The notes beneath the pieces were generated by a model that was not told the DNA's origin, did no database searches, and saw nothing but the letters and a program-made list of their open reading frames with translations. A program made the translations under genes and the position numbers. From NCBI RefSeq assembly GCF_019393635.1, contig NC_057863.1, positions 624,955,291-625,019,290 of the forward strand: DNA of 64,000 nucleotides. Reading direction: 5' to 3'. The stretch is from Dromiciops gliroides (Eukaryota > Chordata > Mammalia > Microbiotheria > Microbiotheriidae). This document shows positions 42,783-55,002 of the stretch, piece by piece; position 1 is the stretch's first letter; the number at the start of each line of letters is the position of its first letter.

Positions 42783-43480
42783 CCACTGGCTTTTATTATT
42801 ATTATTGTTATTTTCTCCAAAGAATGAAAAAATACCCACTGCTACTCATGTGTTGGCTTTCCCAACACATCCTACTATCCTGCTCTTTCGGAAGCAGGCG
42901 GTGGTCTCTCTAAGTCTACTTTCCTCCTTGGGTTAGGATCCCCAGTTCATCCTGCTGATGCATGATACATTTATATACTGACAGCAGCTGAGGCATTCCT
43001 GAGCGTTTATCCAGCTTCCACTCTTGGATATGGTCTCCTGTGCATTTCAAGGCCTCTAGCATGTCATTCTTTATTCTATGCCGTAGTTCTTTTCCTTAGC
43101 CTATCTAACTTGGTGCATGTACTTGAGGGATTTTCACCTTTCTCATTTCTTTTTCAGATTCGAGCCCTTCGAATCTTATTTCCAAGTCTCTGAGCAAACG
43201 CATTCTCACCAGCTATCCTTTGGTGCACTCCTGCCTCTATTTTAAATCATGGTCTAGAAATACAAAGCCTCTTCCCAGGTACCATCTTTTTAACCAGTTG
43301 TTCACTCCCCGAATTTCTCTGTTTTAAGAAGCCCTTGTTTTCCGTGGGCTGCAGAGATGGAAGCACCACCTGCACTACTAAGGTTTTCCTATTTCCTGCC
43401 TGAGATTGTAATCTTTGAGCAACGTTTTCTAGGTTTTTTCAGTAGCATAGTTTGTGACCACATGGATCACAAGAATGAAT
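42783..43480. other. unassigned intergenic stretch
   Basis: No gene or clear repeat. CTT/TTC-rich in places. Confidence 0.35.
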
Positions 43481-43489
43481 GAATGAAAA

Positions 43490-44235
43490 ATGTACTTATT
43501 AAACATTTACTATACTTCACACACTGCGATATTGGAAACAATACAAAGAGGAAAAGACAACATGTCTTTCTAGATTTGGAAAGGAAGGAACGCATGGGAG
43601 TATATAAATGTAACAGCACGTCTAGATATGGTCAGGAAGTAGTATGGAGAACCCAGGTCCAGGCAAGATAAAGTCAGAGCCCAGGGTCTAAGACCAGGAG
43701 TCTGAATTCTCATGGGGAGAATCTGGAGTGGAGGCAGAATATTTTGGAGGTAACTGGGGAATCACACGGTGGGCCTGGGTCCCAGCCAGAGAAGATGAAA
43801 GCTCACCAATCAGAGCCCAGGGTGGCAGGGGCAAGAGTTTTGGTGGGAGGAGGAAGCCAGTGTGGCTTAGGGATGTATGGGAAATAGATGGCATGCCGCA
43901 GGAAGAGAGCAGACCTTTCTGTCACTGGGCATCTCAGAAATCTTCAGTAGGGAGTCACCAACCATCACTATTCATTTCTCTTTCCTCTGCCAGTGAAGGG
44001 AAGATTTCTCTCTTTGACAGCACCACCATGGAACCCTGGACCCTGGAGGAAAGCAGCTGCTTTCACTTAGAGATCACCTCTCGAGAAAAAATCTCATCAC
44101 TTTTTAAAAAATGCAACTATATGCTTCTACCTAGTGATGTTTAAGAAGGGTGGCTACACATTACATGGTCTCAGTTTACCTTTGGCTCATCCTCACAGAA
44201 GGCTGGAACAAATGCGAAATAACTATTGCATTTCT
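43490..44235. other. unassigned intergenic stretch, L2-like at its left edge
   Basis: 43490-43560 resembles an L2 terminus complement (TTATTAAACATTTACTATAC). The 138-codon frame at 43728-44144 has no recognisable domain. Confidence 0.35.
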
Positions 44236-44239
44236 GATT

Positions 44240-45115
44240 GACCAAGATCTCCATGAGATCTACTCTCTTAAAATGGTGGTTCCATATTGCCAACTGCTGA
44301 ATGGACATCACTATTAGAAATACACACTGGCACCTTAAAGTCAACACATCCAAAATGAAAATTATCTTTCCTCTTCAATGGGCCCCCCTCTTCTTCCAAA
44401 CTTCCCCAGTCACCAATGTGAGCATCCTTTTCTCATCATCCATCATCCTCACCCTATGCCATTATCTGATTGATGACTAAACCTTGTAGATTCTACCAAT
44501 GCAACTCTAGAAAATATCCCCTTCTCCCCATTCCCACAGGCACCACCGCTGCTCAAGCCTTTACAACCCCTTGCCTGCATCTCTGCAAAGAGCTCTGTTC
44601 CTAGTCTCTTCTCCCTTGTAAGCAATCCTCCATACATAGGTATGCCCAGTTAATTCCCTAAAAACCAACAAAATACCTTCAGTGTTTTCCTATGCGCTCT
44701 AGGACAAAATACAAATTCATCTGGGCACTTAAGACCCTACACAATCTGGTCCCCCAATGACCTTTCTACTCCTGCTTCACAAGACTCTCTCCCACCCCCA
44801 TCCTTCCTGTACTACAGGTTCTAGGCAAACTGGAAGATGCCACCCAAAGGCAACATTACTTCCTTTCTCCCCTTCCCCTGCCTGGAACACTCATTCCTCA
44901 CTTCTGCCTCTTAGAGTCTTTATACGCCTTCAAATCTCAGCTGTGTGAAGCCTACCCTGATGTTAACTCCCTCATGAGATGCCTTTGTTATTTCCTTTTT
45001 GTTATGGATGTCACATTCCCACCTTCTACCCCTAAACAGAATGTAGGTTCCTTGAAGGCAGTGACTGCTTTTGTTTTTGTATCCTTTAGGCACCAGAGCC
45101 TGGTTAAAAAAAAAA
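44240..45115 (+). mobile_element. L2 LINE ORF2 end and 3' UTR
   Basis: CAACACATCCAAAATGAAAA, CTTCCAAACTTCCCCAGTCACC, CTCTAGGACAAAATACAAAT and CAGAATGTAGGTTCCTTGAAGG. It ends at an A run near 45105. Confidence 0.82.
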
Positions 45116-45417
45116 AAAGTTTTAATTAACAAGTAAAGGATGGTTATTTTCAGTGCAGTACTGGCACATTACACCTCTTGGTTCACACACAGATACTGTA
45201 GTTTGCATATTTTATCAGACAATAAAATTGGTTTAATTTGCATATGAATATAATTAGGTCTTATTTTACCAAGTCAGATGGGGCAAGTCTATGTCAAACA
45301 CTTCAATAATGACACGGAAGCATGCTATTTGATGCTTCAAATAGAAAAGTAATACATTTTGAAATAAGAGACAAAGAGTTAAGCAGTATTTCCAATAGAG
45401 ATTTTGAAGTCTCCTCC

Positions 45418-45565
45418 TTTTTTTTTCTTTTTCCTGGGCAATGGGGGTTAAGTGACTTGCCTAGGGTCACACAACTAGTAAGGCAAGTGTCTGAGGCCAG
45501 ATTTGAACTCAGGTTCTCCTGAATCCAAGGCCGGTGCTTTATCCACTGCGCCACCTAGCTGCCCC
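45418..45565 (-). mobile_element. WSINE1-like SINE
   Basis: A minus-strand copy flanked by TTGAAGTCTCCTCC at 45404-45417 and 45566-45579. Confidence 0.95.
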
Positions 45566-45829
45566 TTGAAGTCTCCTCCTAAAGACGAGTCAAGACAAAC
45601 AAGACGCCTGGTCTGACATCGACATCATTCATCTCTAACCTGCCAATCTCTAGAGTAAGTTTTCAATCTGCTTCTAGAATTTTCCTGCTCATTTCATCCA
45701 CCAACCTCCTTTTGGACAAAGTCTACCCTTAAGTTTCTTTAAAATATAGCAATGACTCTGCTTGAAAGATTCAAAATAACCAGTGTATTCAGTAAAAGAG
45801 CAGCAATATACCTTAAAAATTAATTTTTT

Positions 45830-46680
45830 CTATTTAATAACTCAATTGTTTTTAGTTCTAAATTCTTTCCCTGAGCCCTCCCCCTCTCTCCTGCCCATTG
45901 AGAAGGCAAGAAAAACAAAACTCCTTACAAATATGTATATCCATGAAAACATTCTTGCATTAGCTATGTCCAAAAAATAGAAAAAAGAGAAGAAAATATG
46001 CTTTAATCTGCACTGAGTCCAACAGTTCTCTTTTTTGGAGGTGGGCACCATGTTTCATAACGAGCCCTGCGGAACATGGTTAGTCATTGTGTTGCTCAGA
46101 GTTCCTAAGTCTGTCAAAGTTGTTTATCTTAACAACAGTGCTGCTATTGTATATAAGTTGTTCTTCTGGTTCTGCTCATTTCACTTTGCATCAGTTCATA
46201 TTCATATATCAGTTCATATCAAAAGTCTTCTCAGGTTTCCCGGAAACCATATCATTCATTATTTCTTACAGGATAATAATATTCCATCACATTTATATAT
46301 CACAACTTGTTCCATCATTCCTCAATTAATGGGCATCTGCATAATTTCCAATTCTTTGCCACCACAAAAGAGCTATATAGATTTTTATACTTATGGATCC
46401 CCCCCCCGCCCACTTTTTTTCTTGGATCTCTTTGGGATTTAGTATTGCTGGGTCAAAGTTTAATAGCTTTTTGGGTATAGTTGCTCTCCAGAATGGCTGG
46501 CCAGATAGATCACAGCTCCACCAACAGGGTTTCGGTGTACTTGTTTTCCTACCATCCCTTCAGCATCTGTCATTTTCCATTTTTTGGTCATCTTAGCCAA
46601 TGTGGCACCTCAGAATTGTTCTTATTTGCATCCCTCTAATTATTAGTTATTTAGAGAACTGTCATATGGTTATATACCTC
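45830..46680 (-). mobile_element. L1 ORF2 C-terminus and 3' UTR, minus strand
   Basis: It contains the complements of the L1 tail, of ATGAACTGATGCAAAGTGAA (around 46190), of GGAATATTATTATCC (46270) and of CAATTAATTGAGGAATGATG. It extends to the zinc-knuckle-like region near 46640. Confidence 0.8.
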
Positions 46681-46739
46681 TCAAATTTAAAGCAAAAATG
46701 CATCAACTGCAGAAGCAGTATAAGTAGAAACTCAACTCC

Positions 46740-46875
46740 CTCTGTGGTTCAATTTAACACATTTATGTAGCCTCTACACTATGTATAAGGCAATGGGTGA
46801 TGTAGACAATACCAAGATAACTTCTGCCCTCCATAAGTTTACCTTTTGGGGGGACATATCAAAGGCACAGATTTA
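46740..46875 (-). mobile_element. L2 LINE 3' fragment hit by a solo LTR
   Basis: GCCCTCCATAAGTTTACCTTTTGG style complement of L2. The solo LTR at 46880 inserted at its edge. Confidence 0.55.
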
Positions 46876-46879
46876 AGTA

Positions 46880-47249
46880 TGTAATGATTGGAATGATGCC
46901 ACCTGCTGGAGACTTACTGTAGAAAAGCTCCAACATGAGGAGAGGGCCTCTGAGGGCAGGACCATGTGGCTTTTCTTTGGCATCAGGAAGTGACTTTGGC
47001 TGGTGGGAGGTAGAAGGGGGAGGCTGGCGCTCTGACTCGCTTTTTCCTGAGGACTCTGGTGGAGAAGGGAGCTAGAAATGCGCTCTCCCTTTAATAGATA
47101 AATGAATCTAGGCCTTTCTCTCTGTCTTTACCAAATTCTTATTCTCCTCAATAAATGCTTAAAAGTCTAACTCTTGCTAAAGCTTATAATTTATTGGCGA
47201 CCACTCATTAGATATTTTAGAAAGTATAGCTAGAATTTTAGCCCTTACA
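46880..47249 (+). mobile_element. solo LTR (ERV1/gamma-type by target duplication)
   Basis: This 370-bp element begins TGTAATGATTGG, ends CCCTTACA (TG...CA) and is flanked by the 4-bp direct repeat AGTA (46876-46879 and 47250-47253). AATAAA lies at 47150-47155 in the 3' part, as expected for an LTR. No primer-binding site, gag, pol or env sequence is adjacent, so it is a solo LTR. It landed in an older minus-strand L2 fragment. A 4-bp duplication is typical of gammaretrovirus/ERV1 integrases. The family name is unknown to me. Confidence 0.8.
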
Positions 47250-47722
47250 AGTAGATTAATAAAGGACAAACGACTGAAGTGGTGGTGGCCTGACTTAGGA
47301 TCCAAAAAGATATTGACAGATTAGAATGATGGGGATAAACGTCAAGTCCTATACATTATTATTTTTTTTAAACCAACCACAAGTAAATAATGGGGTTTAA
47401 AACATGGGTAAACAATTCATGTAAAAGAGATATGAAAGTTTTTGTGGGCTATAAAGTCAAAACAAATCAAGAGTGTGTTATGGCTATGAAAAAACCTAAT
47501 ACAGTTTTAAGTCACAGTAATGTCTTCAAAGAAGAAAGTGGCATGGTCTGCTATATTTTGCCCTGGTTAGATCACAATAGGGATACTAACTCATGGGAGC
47601 TGATGAAATCACAGATAATGAGTGTGAAGGGAAAGAAAAAGATGGCCCAAGATAAAGAGCTTAGGTACACCCATGCACAAAAGGCAGGACAAGGATAATG
47701 ATCCACTAAAAGAAATGGAGGA
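47250..47722. other. intergenic, decayed repeat likely
   Basis: The open stretch 47390-47698 has no recognisable domain. GGTTAGATCACAATAGGGATACTAAC and similar text look like an old LINE, but I cannot assign it. Confidence 0.3.
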
Positions 47723-47882
47723 GGGCAGCTAGGTGGTGCAGTAGATAAAGCACAGGTCTTGGATTCAGGAGGATCTGAGTTCAAATCTGGCCTCAGACAC
47801 TTGACACTTACTAGCTGTGTGACCCTGGGCAAGTCACTTAACCCTCATTGCCCCACCAAAAAAAAAAAAAAAAAAAAAAGAA
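47723..47882 (+). mobile_element. WSINE1-like SINE
   Basis: A plus-strand copy with a 20+ base A tail, flanked by AAAAGAAATGGAGGA on both sides. It is the nearest SINE downstream of UBE4B. Confidence 0.95.
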
Positions 47883-47899
47883 AAAAGAAATGGAGGAGC

Positions 47900-49254
47900 A
47901 GAACACTAGGTGGTCACAAAAACCCACGGAAGACAGTGTCTTGAAGAGAGCAAGGAATAGCATGGTAAAGCTTAAAACCCTGTATAAATGTATGTTTTCC
48001 TTGTATATTGGTAAGGTAGCAGGAAGAAGGAACATACAATTTCAGGAACGAGCTTGATAGAAAGCCAAGCTTCCTGTCACTGTAGTTGGCATCTGTGCTC
48101 TTTGATGTGGCTAGAATCTCCACCAGAACCAGGTGACAACCTATCCATACCATCTCATCCTGTGTGTAGACTATAGTCCATGTTCTCCTCTAAGGTCTCA
48201 AGGGGAGCTTGGCTTAACATGATGCAGACTTGAGTGCTGCTGCTTGCTCTCATTACAAGTCTAGGCCACCTTCTTTTCACAAAGCTCATCGATGATATCC
48301 TCTATGCCATTTCTGGCTATATGGCAGCCCCTATTTACATCTACCATACATCTCTCCATTTCTCTCTGGGTCATCCACCATTTTGATTCCTGAAAGGTTA
48401 AGGGTGTTCCATGAACCAGATAGCCTCATCCTGAGAAGACTGGTGTTTTCAAAGATAGGATTGTGCCAAATCTCAAATGCAATACAGGCCAGTCTCTCAA
48501 CCCAGCTCATTGTTCATCTGTAGTGTCAATCAGGAGGACTGTACATACAATACATGAGCTCAAAGGATTGTCCATCTAGATGCTTATCAGTCTGGATCAC
48601 AGGCATTCTTCATCTCCTTGGTTTTTCCTGTCTGGATTATTAGACTAAACTCTTTTGAGAGGTGGTGTGTCTTATTTGAAAGGCTCTGTAGTATTCCAGG
48701 ACTTGATGCAGTCAGTACAATGCCAGCTAAAAAATAGAAAATCTGGGAATCCCTCTTCCAACTAAACTCTGTGTAGGACATCATTCAAGATGGTGGCAAA
48801 TAACTCTGCTGAATACATCTCCCTTGTTTTGTGCCTTGTCAGATAGAAAAAATTGGAGGATTGTTAAGCAAAATTCTTTCTACTGTAGCGTCTAATAGGG
48901 AATGTGAAGAATTTAACAAGTATATGGCAAACACCTTGGTAAGTCTTAACACCACACTTTGCTCTACTGAATCAAAAAACCAAGAGAACAAAACATAGTG
49001 GGATCTTGCCTTTTCGGGGTTTTTTTGTTTTGTTTTTTTTTCTTTTTGATCTTGCCTTTTCTTCACCCTTCAGTCCACTGTGTGACCGAGGCAATAACGA
49101 GAACTAAAGGTCAAATTATAACAGACCACAAATGAGAGCATCCTACATTCAGAAGCTCTCAATTGCACCAACAATTGATGGCCCTTGTTCAATTTCTTCA
49201 CCCGCCCCTTTATCCCTTCTGAAAGAAAAGAGGAGACTCTAAGAAGGTTCCTTG
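47900..49254. other. unassigned stretch just downstream of UBE4B
   Basis: About 1.3 kb with broken minus-strand frames (for example NGIEDIIDELCEKKVA near 48290 and EMYSAELFATILNDV near 48800). It may be a decayed retroelement. A T-rich run lies at 49018-49048. Confidence 0.35.
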
Positions 49255-50576
49255 TGAATGTAAGATCACCATTTATTGTAGTTCAAGAGTCAGGAATTGA
49301 ACAGAGGACACTGTCAGTGGAGAAAAAAAGAAATAGGAAAAGAAAAACAAAAATTTTTAAACAGGCTTAATTTCTTTAAAACACTTCGTGGTTTCAAAAT
49401 CCTTTTTTCCCCCCAAAGGAAATTCAAGAATTCAAGTATTGTATGCAGGGGCAGTAATACAAAATCTTCTTGCATGTGTTGCTGTTCAGAAAAACACGCT
49501 TTTAACATTTCCCACACTCTTTCTGCTTTGGTAAGGCCAAGCTATGGACACAAACTCATTTTCAACATAAAAATGACCCCTGCTCCCAAACTCAAGAGTT
49601 GAGGAATTTATTTACCCTTCCTGGAGGTAAATAGGAAAGGAACTCTCCCTTAGCATAGTACATCACCAGTTTTAAAATTAAAAAAAAAAAACAAAAACCC
49701 CAACAACATGTCATTTAAGTCCTGATATCTCAAACATCTCCTTTTCTGCAGCTGTTTTCTTAGATTCCCATTTCAGGGCTTGTTAAAAGGACCAGAGCAA
49801 CAACATTCTCTTCATTTAGTTCACGATAAAAAAAATTTTTAAAAGGGACATTTCAAAAGGAAAAAAAAAAATCCAAATCCTGAAAATATTTTGCCCTTTT
49901 TAAAAATCACATGTCACCTAACACCAATTAAAAAAAAACAAAACAAAACAAAACCCAAATATGTGAATATGATATAAAAATACGATTCCAGGATTAACAC
50001 TTTGTTGCAGGCACAGTTATTTCATAGAATATATGTGTTTAGAGGGCCAGGGGGAAGGGGAGTTTATTTTCTCATTTTTTTTTTTTTTGCATCACTTAAA
50101 AAAAAAAACAAAAAACAACCAAACAGCAGTGCAAGTGGGGGGCAGGGAAAAGGAGAAAATAAGATTCTTTAGCAGCAAAATGTCCAAAGTTCTAATCACA
50201 ATCAAATCAACGGATATCTGTTTGTAAAAAATAAAGTTGAAGGGATGCTGCCCAGATCCATTCGTCATTGCTAAAAATGTTACAGCTGCAAAAACCCCAA
50301 TCGTGACACTGAAGGACATGTTTTGCAACATGAGCCACCTCCTAATATGTCCCCCAAGCTATTGACCATCTTTCTCACTTAAATATATGTACAAGAATTA
50401 GGCGCTTCCTCTCACTGATGTCCTTCCAGATCTCTGCGGTAAGTTACTGCTGGTGGGTCCTCTGCATCCTGCACCACACCTCCATCCTTCAATGATTAAC
50501 CAGCATCACTGCTGCCAAGGTTGCTCCTGCTACCTCAAGAGGCCTGGCTGTTTCACACTGGGGGAAGCAGGGCAAC
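49255..50576 (-). other. UBE4B: UBE4B 3' UTR (inferred extent)
   Basis: About 1.3 kb of non-coding sequence follows the UBE4B stop on the minus strand. It contains no recognisable SINE or LINE, in contrast to everything around it, which suggests purifying selection. It has several A- or T-rich runs (for example around 49680, 49860, 49930 and 50095). Minus-strand AATAAA hexamers occur at 50063-50068, 49607-49612 and 49272-49277. I take the last as the main end because the repeat-free sequence runs that far. The true end needs transcript data. Confidence 0.6.
49272..49277 (-). promoter_or_regulatory. UBE4B: candidate distal UBE4B polyadenylation signal
   Basis: The plus strand reads TTTATT, so the minus strand has AATAAA inside ACAATAAATGG. 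Cleavage would fall about 15-20 bases further on, near 49255. Nearer alternatives are the hexamers at 49607-49612 and 50063-50068, which would give shorter 3' UTRs. I cannot rank them from sequence alone. Confidence 0.45.
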
Positions 50577-50638
50577 CTAGTGATCAGTGTTCTGTTTGTC
50601 TCGCATCCAGGCTTGGATTTGCTCTTTCAATTCTGGCA
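50577..50638 (-). CDS. UBE4B: UBE4B last coding exon, end of the U-box and stop
   Basis: The final exon follows a long polypyrimidine tract and CTACTTCAG. It completes the split Val codon and reads PELKEQIQAWMRDKQNTDH then TAG at 50577-50579. PELKEQIQAW is the C-terminal helix of the U-box. The ending MRDKQNTDH differs conservatively from the MREKQNSDH I recall for human. Together with the other five exons this gives 284 residues, consistent with the last fifth or so of the roughly 1300-residue long isoform. The exon continues without interruption into the 3' UTR. Confidence 0.95.
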
Positions 50639-50740
50639 CTGAAGTAGGGAAAAAAAAAAAAAGGAAAGAAGGATTAATGCTCCAAAGGAGAGGATTTTCT
50701 CTCTTAAGGAATGATATACCTATGGGCCTTTCTTCCCTCA

Positions 50741-51220
<480 letters not shown>

Positions 51221-51504
51221 CTAGCGGCGCAGGGCATAAGCAAGGCAAAGATTCTTTCTCAGACACTGGAAAAACAAACTTCAGAAGGAAATCAATTTAA
51301 ACCTAAGTCTCTGATAATTCATCCAGTTTTGTAGGAAGAGAAGAACTGGATCAGGCCATGTGCCTGGCTCTTGGGAGAAGAAAACTAATCTTTTGACAGC
51401 TGCTGCAGGGAAGAAGGGAAAAGAGACAATGTCAGACTCTCCAAGGCTTTGCAATAAAGATAATAGGAAAGGATCTTCATCATCTTAGGAATTCTTGGAA
51501 TTTT

Positions 51505-51643
51505 GGGGGGGGGGCAGGGCAATGAGGGTTAAGTGACTTGCCCGAGGTCACTAGTAAGTGTCAAGTGTCTGAGGCTGCATTTGAACTCAGGTCTTCCTGA
51601 ATTCAGGGATGGTACTCTATCCACTGCACCACCTAGCTGCCCC
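51505..51643 (-). mobile_element. WSINE1-like SINE in the UBE4B GC-AG intron
   Basis: It lies sense with respect to UBE4B. It starts with a G run and lacks the CACAGCT segment of the body. Flanks GGAATTTT and AGAATTTT. Confidence 0.9.
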
Positions 51644-51672
51644 AGAATTTTTCTTTTAAAAAGTGGGATTCT

Positions 51673-51742
51673 GGGGGGCAGTTAGGTGGCTCAGTGGATA
51701 AAGCACTGATTCTTAAGCCTCATTGCCTTGTCCCTCCCCCCA
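51673..51742 (+). mobile_element. SINE collapsed to about 70 bp
   Basis: The head (GCAGTTAGGTGGCTCAGTGG) and tail (CCTCATTGCC) are joined with most of the body deleted. Intact AAAAAGTGGGATTCT duplications flank it at 51658-51672 and 51743-51757. Confidence 0.88.
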
Positions 51743-52222
51743 AAAAAGTGGGATTCTAATTTTTATAAAGGCTATTTGGTTAATCTTAAAGTTAATTTTT
51801 CTCTGGACCCAAAGGGTGAAACACTAGGGAGCTTTGGTGGATGTTGGAAAGAGGTCAGTTTAGAGGTGATGGAATGAACAACTCCCTAACAACTCGGGCT
51901 ATCCCCATATGTAAAGGTCGAGTTCAGGATGAAGTGGGGTTCCCCTCTCACTGAAGGTATCTAAGCAAAGGCTGAATGCTCCTTTGTCATGGATCACAGT
52001 TTGTTTCATTTCAGATATAGGCACGTCCCTTTCAACTGTCAGTCTGTGAAATAAGACTAAGGAACTTAAAACTGGCACATAAGGAAAGGAAAAACACATT
52101 TAATGCTAAAGAAGCAATGCTTCAAAGAGAAATACTGCAATTAAAAACCATAAAATATTTGTAAAGGTCACACAATTCTACAACAAATAACTTTGCTTTC
52201 AAAAGAAAAGTAATCAGCTTGC

Positions 52223-52397
52223 CTCTGAATTCATCTGGAGCATCACTGTAATCAATTTCAGCCCGGGCGTTCTTGGCCACTATTTCCTCCACCTTCTCTG
52301 CCAACAGCTTAAACTTCTCTATTGCTATTGTGGACTTTATTCCTGCTTTGCGCATCTTCAAAATTACCTCTTCAAATAGCTCCTTGCTATATGATCT
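52223..52397 (-). CDS. UBE4B: UBE4B coding exon leading into the U-box
   Basis: This exon encodes 58 residues plus the first base of an Asp codon: [20 protein letters not shown], then the charged helix around [13 protein letters not shown], ending [10 protein letters not shown]. The acceptor is CCTTTTCAG|AGA. The downstream donor is not GT. The exon ends ...TTCAGAG and the intron begins GCAAGC, giving a GC-AG intron. The phase requires this: the next exon supplies AC to complete GAC (Asp), matching DEFRDPLMD in known UBE4B. Reading through instead gives the unrelated tail [13 protein letters not shown]. The Leu in EEVILKM is a small difference from the Ser I recall in human. Confidence 0.95.
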
Positions 52398-54129
52398 CTG
52401 AAAAGGAAAAGTTTTCAAGTAAGAGATAAAGCAGATTCAGTCCAATGTAGGGTACTAGATTCAAGAAGTATTCACAAAAAGAAATGCTCGGATACTGGAA
52501 GGGGCCATTCTTTCCCATTCACAATCAATTCCTATTGAAGGTGCTTTGGCTCATATAGTTTCTCTTGATTTGGGAAGGCTCGAATCAGGCAGATGGACTG
52601 GCTGAGGGAAATAACAAATAACAAACCAAAAGAAATCTGCACATCAAAAACCACTCACTGGCTTTTTTGGTTTTGTTAATTGCTTTAATTTAACCACATA
52701 AAATTCAGGCCGTAATTTGGTGACATCAGACTACAAGGGTAAAAGTAATAAATTTAGGAGCTTTAAAGGCCAGGGCAACCCTGCCTGAGAAGCACTTCAG
52801 ATGGCATCTAACCAGGCAATGGCACTGAGACATTCAGAATGGCTTTACACCAAAAGACTATCTGTACTCAATGGCTAACAGGCAAGAGTGGCTGCACCAG
52901 GCAGAGATGAACTAATCTCTGTGACAACTCACTTGTTTATTCCTATGACACCACCCTTATTGTGGGAAGGAGGAGGCATACATCTGTTTCTCCCCCTGGG
53001 AGCTAAACATCTTGCTGCAAAATTAGCAAGCATGCAGCAGGAAGAATGTTGGGAAGCAGCCAGTTTGCTGCAGCAAATTGCAGGAAGCCAGATCCACTCA
53101 GAAAATTCTGCAGTCCCCAAAGGCAGCATAAATCAATTTTTTAAAAAGCATTTTCCTTTTTCTTTCCTGACCAAGAAATAAATAAATAAAAGGGAGCAAA
53201 CCAAACTATAGTGCATATTCTCAAGAAAAAGCAGTCCGTGCTTAGCTTCAGGGTGGTGACACTAAACTTGGGAGTGTGGATTAAAAATGCTCTCTGAATC
53301 TCTTTTCTAAGAGCCCCAGCATGTGCTCCGTTTTCCAAGTTTCCTTCTGAAAAACCTTATACTGCCCAGTTCCTTGTTGTCTTCTCTTTATGCTACCTAA
53401 TAAGAATGTAACTAAAATCCTTCCATGGGTTTAAACTGAAAATAGGCTCAGATGTGAAACTCTTATTATGAACTTTTGGGAAAACAATCTAAGTTCAGAA
53501 GCTTTTGGCTTTGACCTCAAGAAATCATTGGTTTATTGAACCATGGAGTCTGTGTCTAGTCACCCATTGATCCACTTTTCTATTTTTAAAATCAGTATCA
53601 AATGGTTTTCAGAACCACTTCTTTCTAAGACGGCTTGAAGCCTAAAAAGTGCTATTATTTCCCCTTCATTCTGACCTTTTCCATTATTTCCTGTGATATT
53701 CTAGATAATTAGTTCCTTCAAATGAATTTTAAAATTTGAGTGCTGTAAAGTATTCCATCAATAGTTTGACTGGCACAGTAATTCAAGTTATTAATTAAAG
53801 GAAGTTTCAAAGAGCCTTGCATCTGTGGTCAGAAGTTACGCATGGAAATCCCTGCAATTTAAAAGTTGTGTGACTGTAATTATTTCATTTCTCCTCCCAT
53901 GGTCTGTTTCTCTATTTGTATGTTCTATATGCTGTATACAGAACTGTATGGAAAGACTTTTATGAACAGATACAAAGAAACAATATAAACAATGGCTACA
54001 ACGACGTAAAAGGGGAGAACCACAAGACAATTAACAATAAACACAAAATTACAAAGAATAAACATCCATCCCTCCCCCAAGAGACGAAGACACCTCCCTG
54101 CATACCTAGTGGTGGGTAGGGGCTACAAT
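52398..54129 (-). other. UBE4B: UBE4B intron, left part, no repeats recognised
   Basis: Within the intron between the exons at 57114 and 52397. No SINE is present and no further exon is seen. Confidence 0.5.
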
Positions 54130-54712
54130 AATGATTTATGCACATTAGTCATGTTTGAAAACCTACATCTCATCCCCCGAGAGAGAAAAAGATCTATTTG
54201 TACAAAAATATATATATATAGTAGCTCTTTCTGTGGTGGCTAAGAATTGGAAATCAAAGGGATGCCCATCAATTGGGGAATGGCTAAACAAGCTGTGGTA
54301 TAGGATGGTGATGGAATATTATTGTGCTATAAGAAATGACAAGTAGGATGCTTCTGTATGAACTGATGTATAGTGAAGCGAGCAGAATCAAAAGAATGTT
54401 GTGCAGTGACAGCAACATTGTTTGATGAAGAAACCGTGAATGACTTAATTATTCGCAGCAATACAAGGATCCAAAACAATCCCAAAGGACTAATGATGAA
54501 TCCCAAAGAAAGAACTGATATGAAGCATGCTATTTTCCACATTTTTTTCATTTTTTCTTTTATTCATGTTTCTTGTACAAAATGACTAGTATGGTAATGT
54601 TTTACATAATTGCACATGTATAATCCACATATGATTGCTTACTGCCTCAGGGAGGGGGGTAAGGGAAGGAGGGATAAAATTTGGAACTCAAAAGTATAAA
54701 TAAACGTCATTT
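54130..54712 (+). mobile_element. L1 ORF2 C-terminus and 3' UTR in a UBE4B intron
   Basis: It reads ALSVVAKNWKSKGCPSIGEW and LNKLWYRMVMEYYCAIRNDK, the L1 ORF2 C-terminal signature, then the ACATGACTAGTATGG-type tail. It is antisense to UBE4B. Confidence 0.85.
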
Positions 54713-54719
54713 CACAAAT

Positions 54720-54860
54720 GTTTGTTGACTATTAAATGCCTCCTATGAGCCATGCACTGTGCTAAGCACTGGAGATGCCAATAAAGACATAAGATAGTAT
54801 AGGCCAGGAAAGGGTATAGGGGCATGATTAAGTCCTGTAGCTAGGGTGGGAAATGAAGTA
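54720..54860 (-). mobile_element. L2 LINE 3' terminus in a UBE4B intron
   Basis: CCATGCACTGTGCTAAGCACTGG at 54750, directly after the L1 tail. Confidence 0.7.
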
Positions 54861-55002
54861 ATTTCTTTAATTCTTGCAGAATTAAAACTTTCTGGAGATC
54901 ATGAAATCCAAGAGGTCAGCCCAGTAGGAAATGATGTGAATTTCCTCAGCATCCTCTTTAAATGGTAGCATTTAAACTGTGATGTTTAAAATCTAAATTG
55001 TG

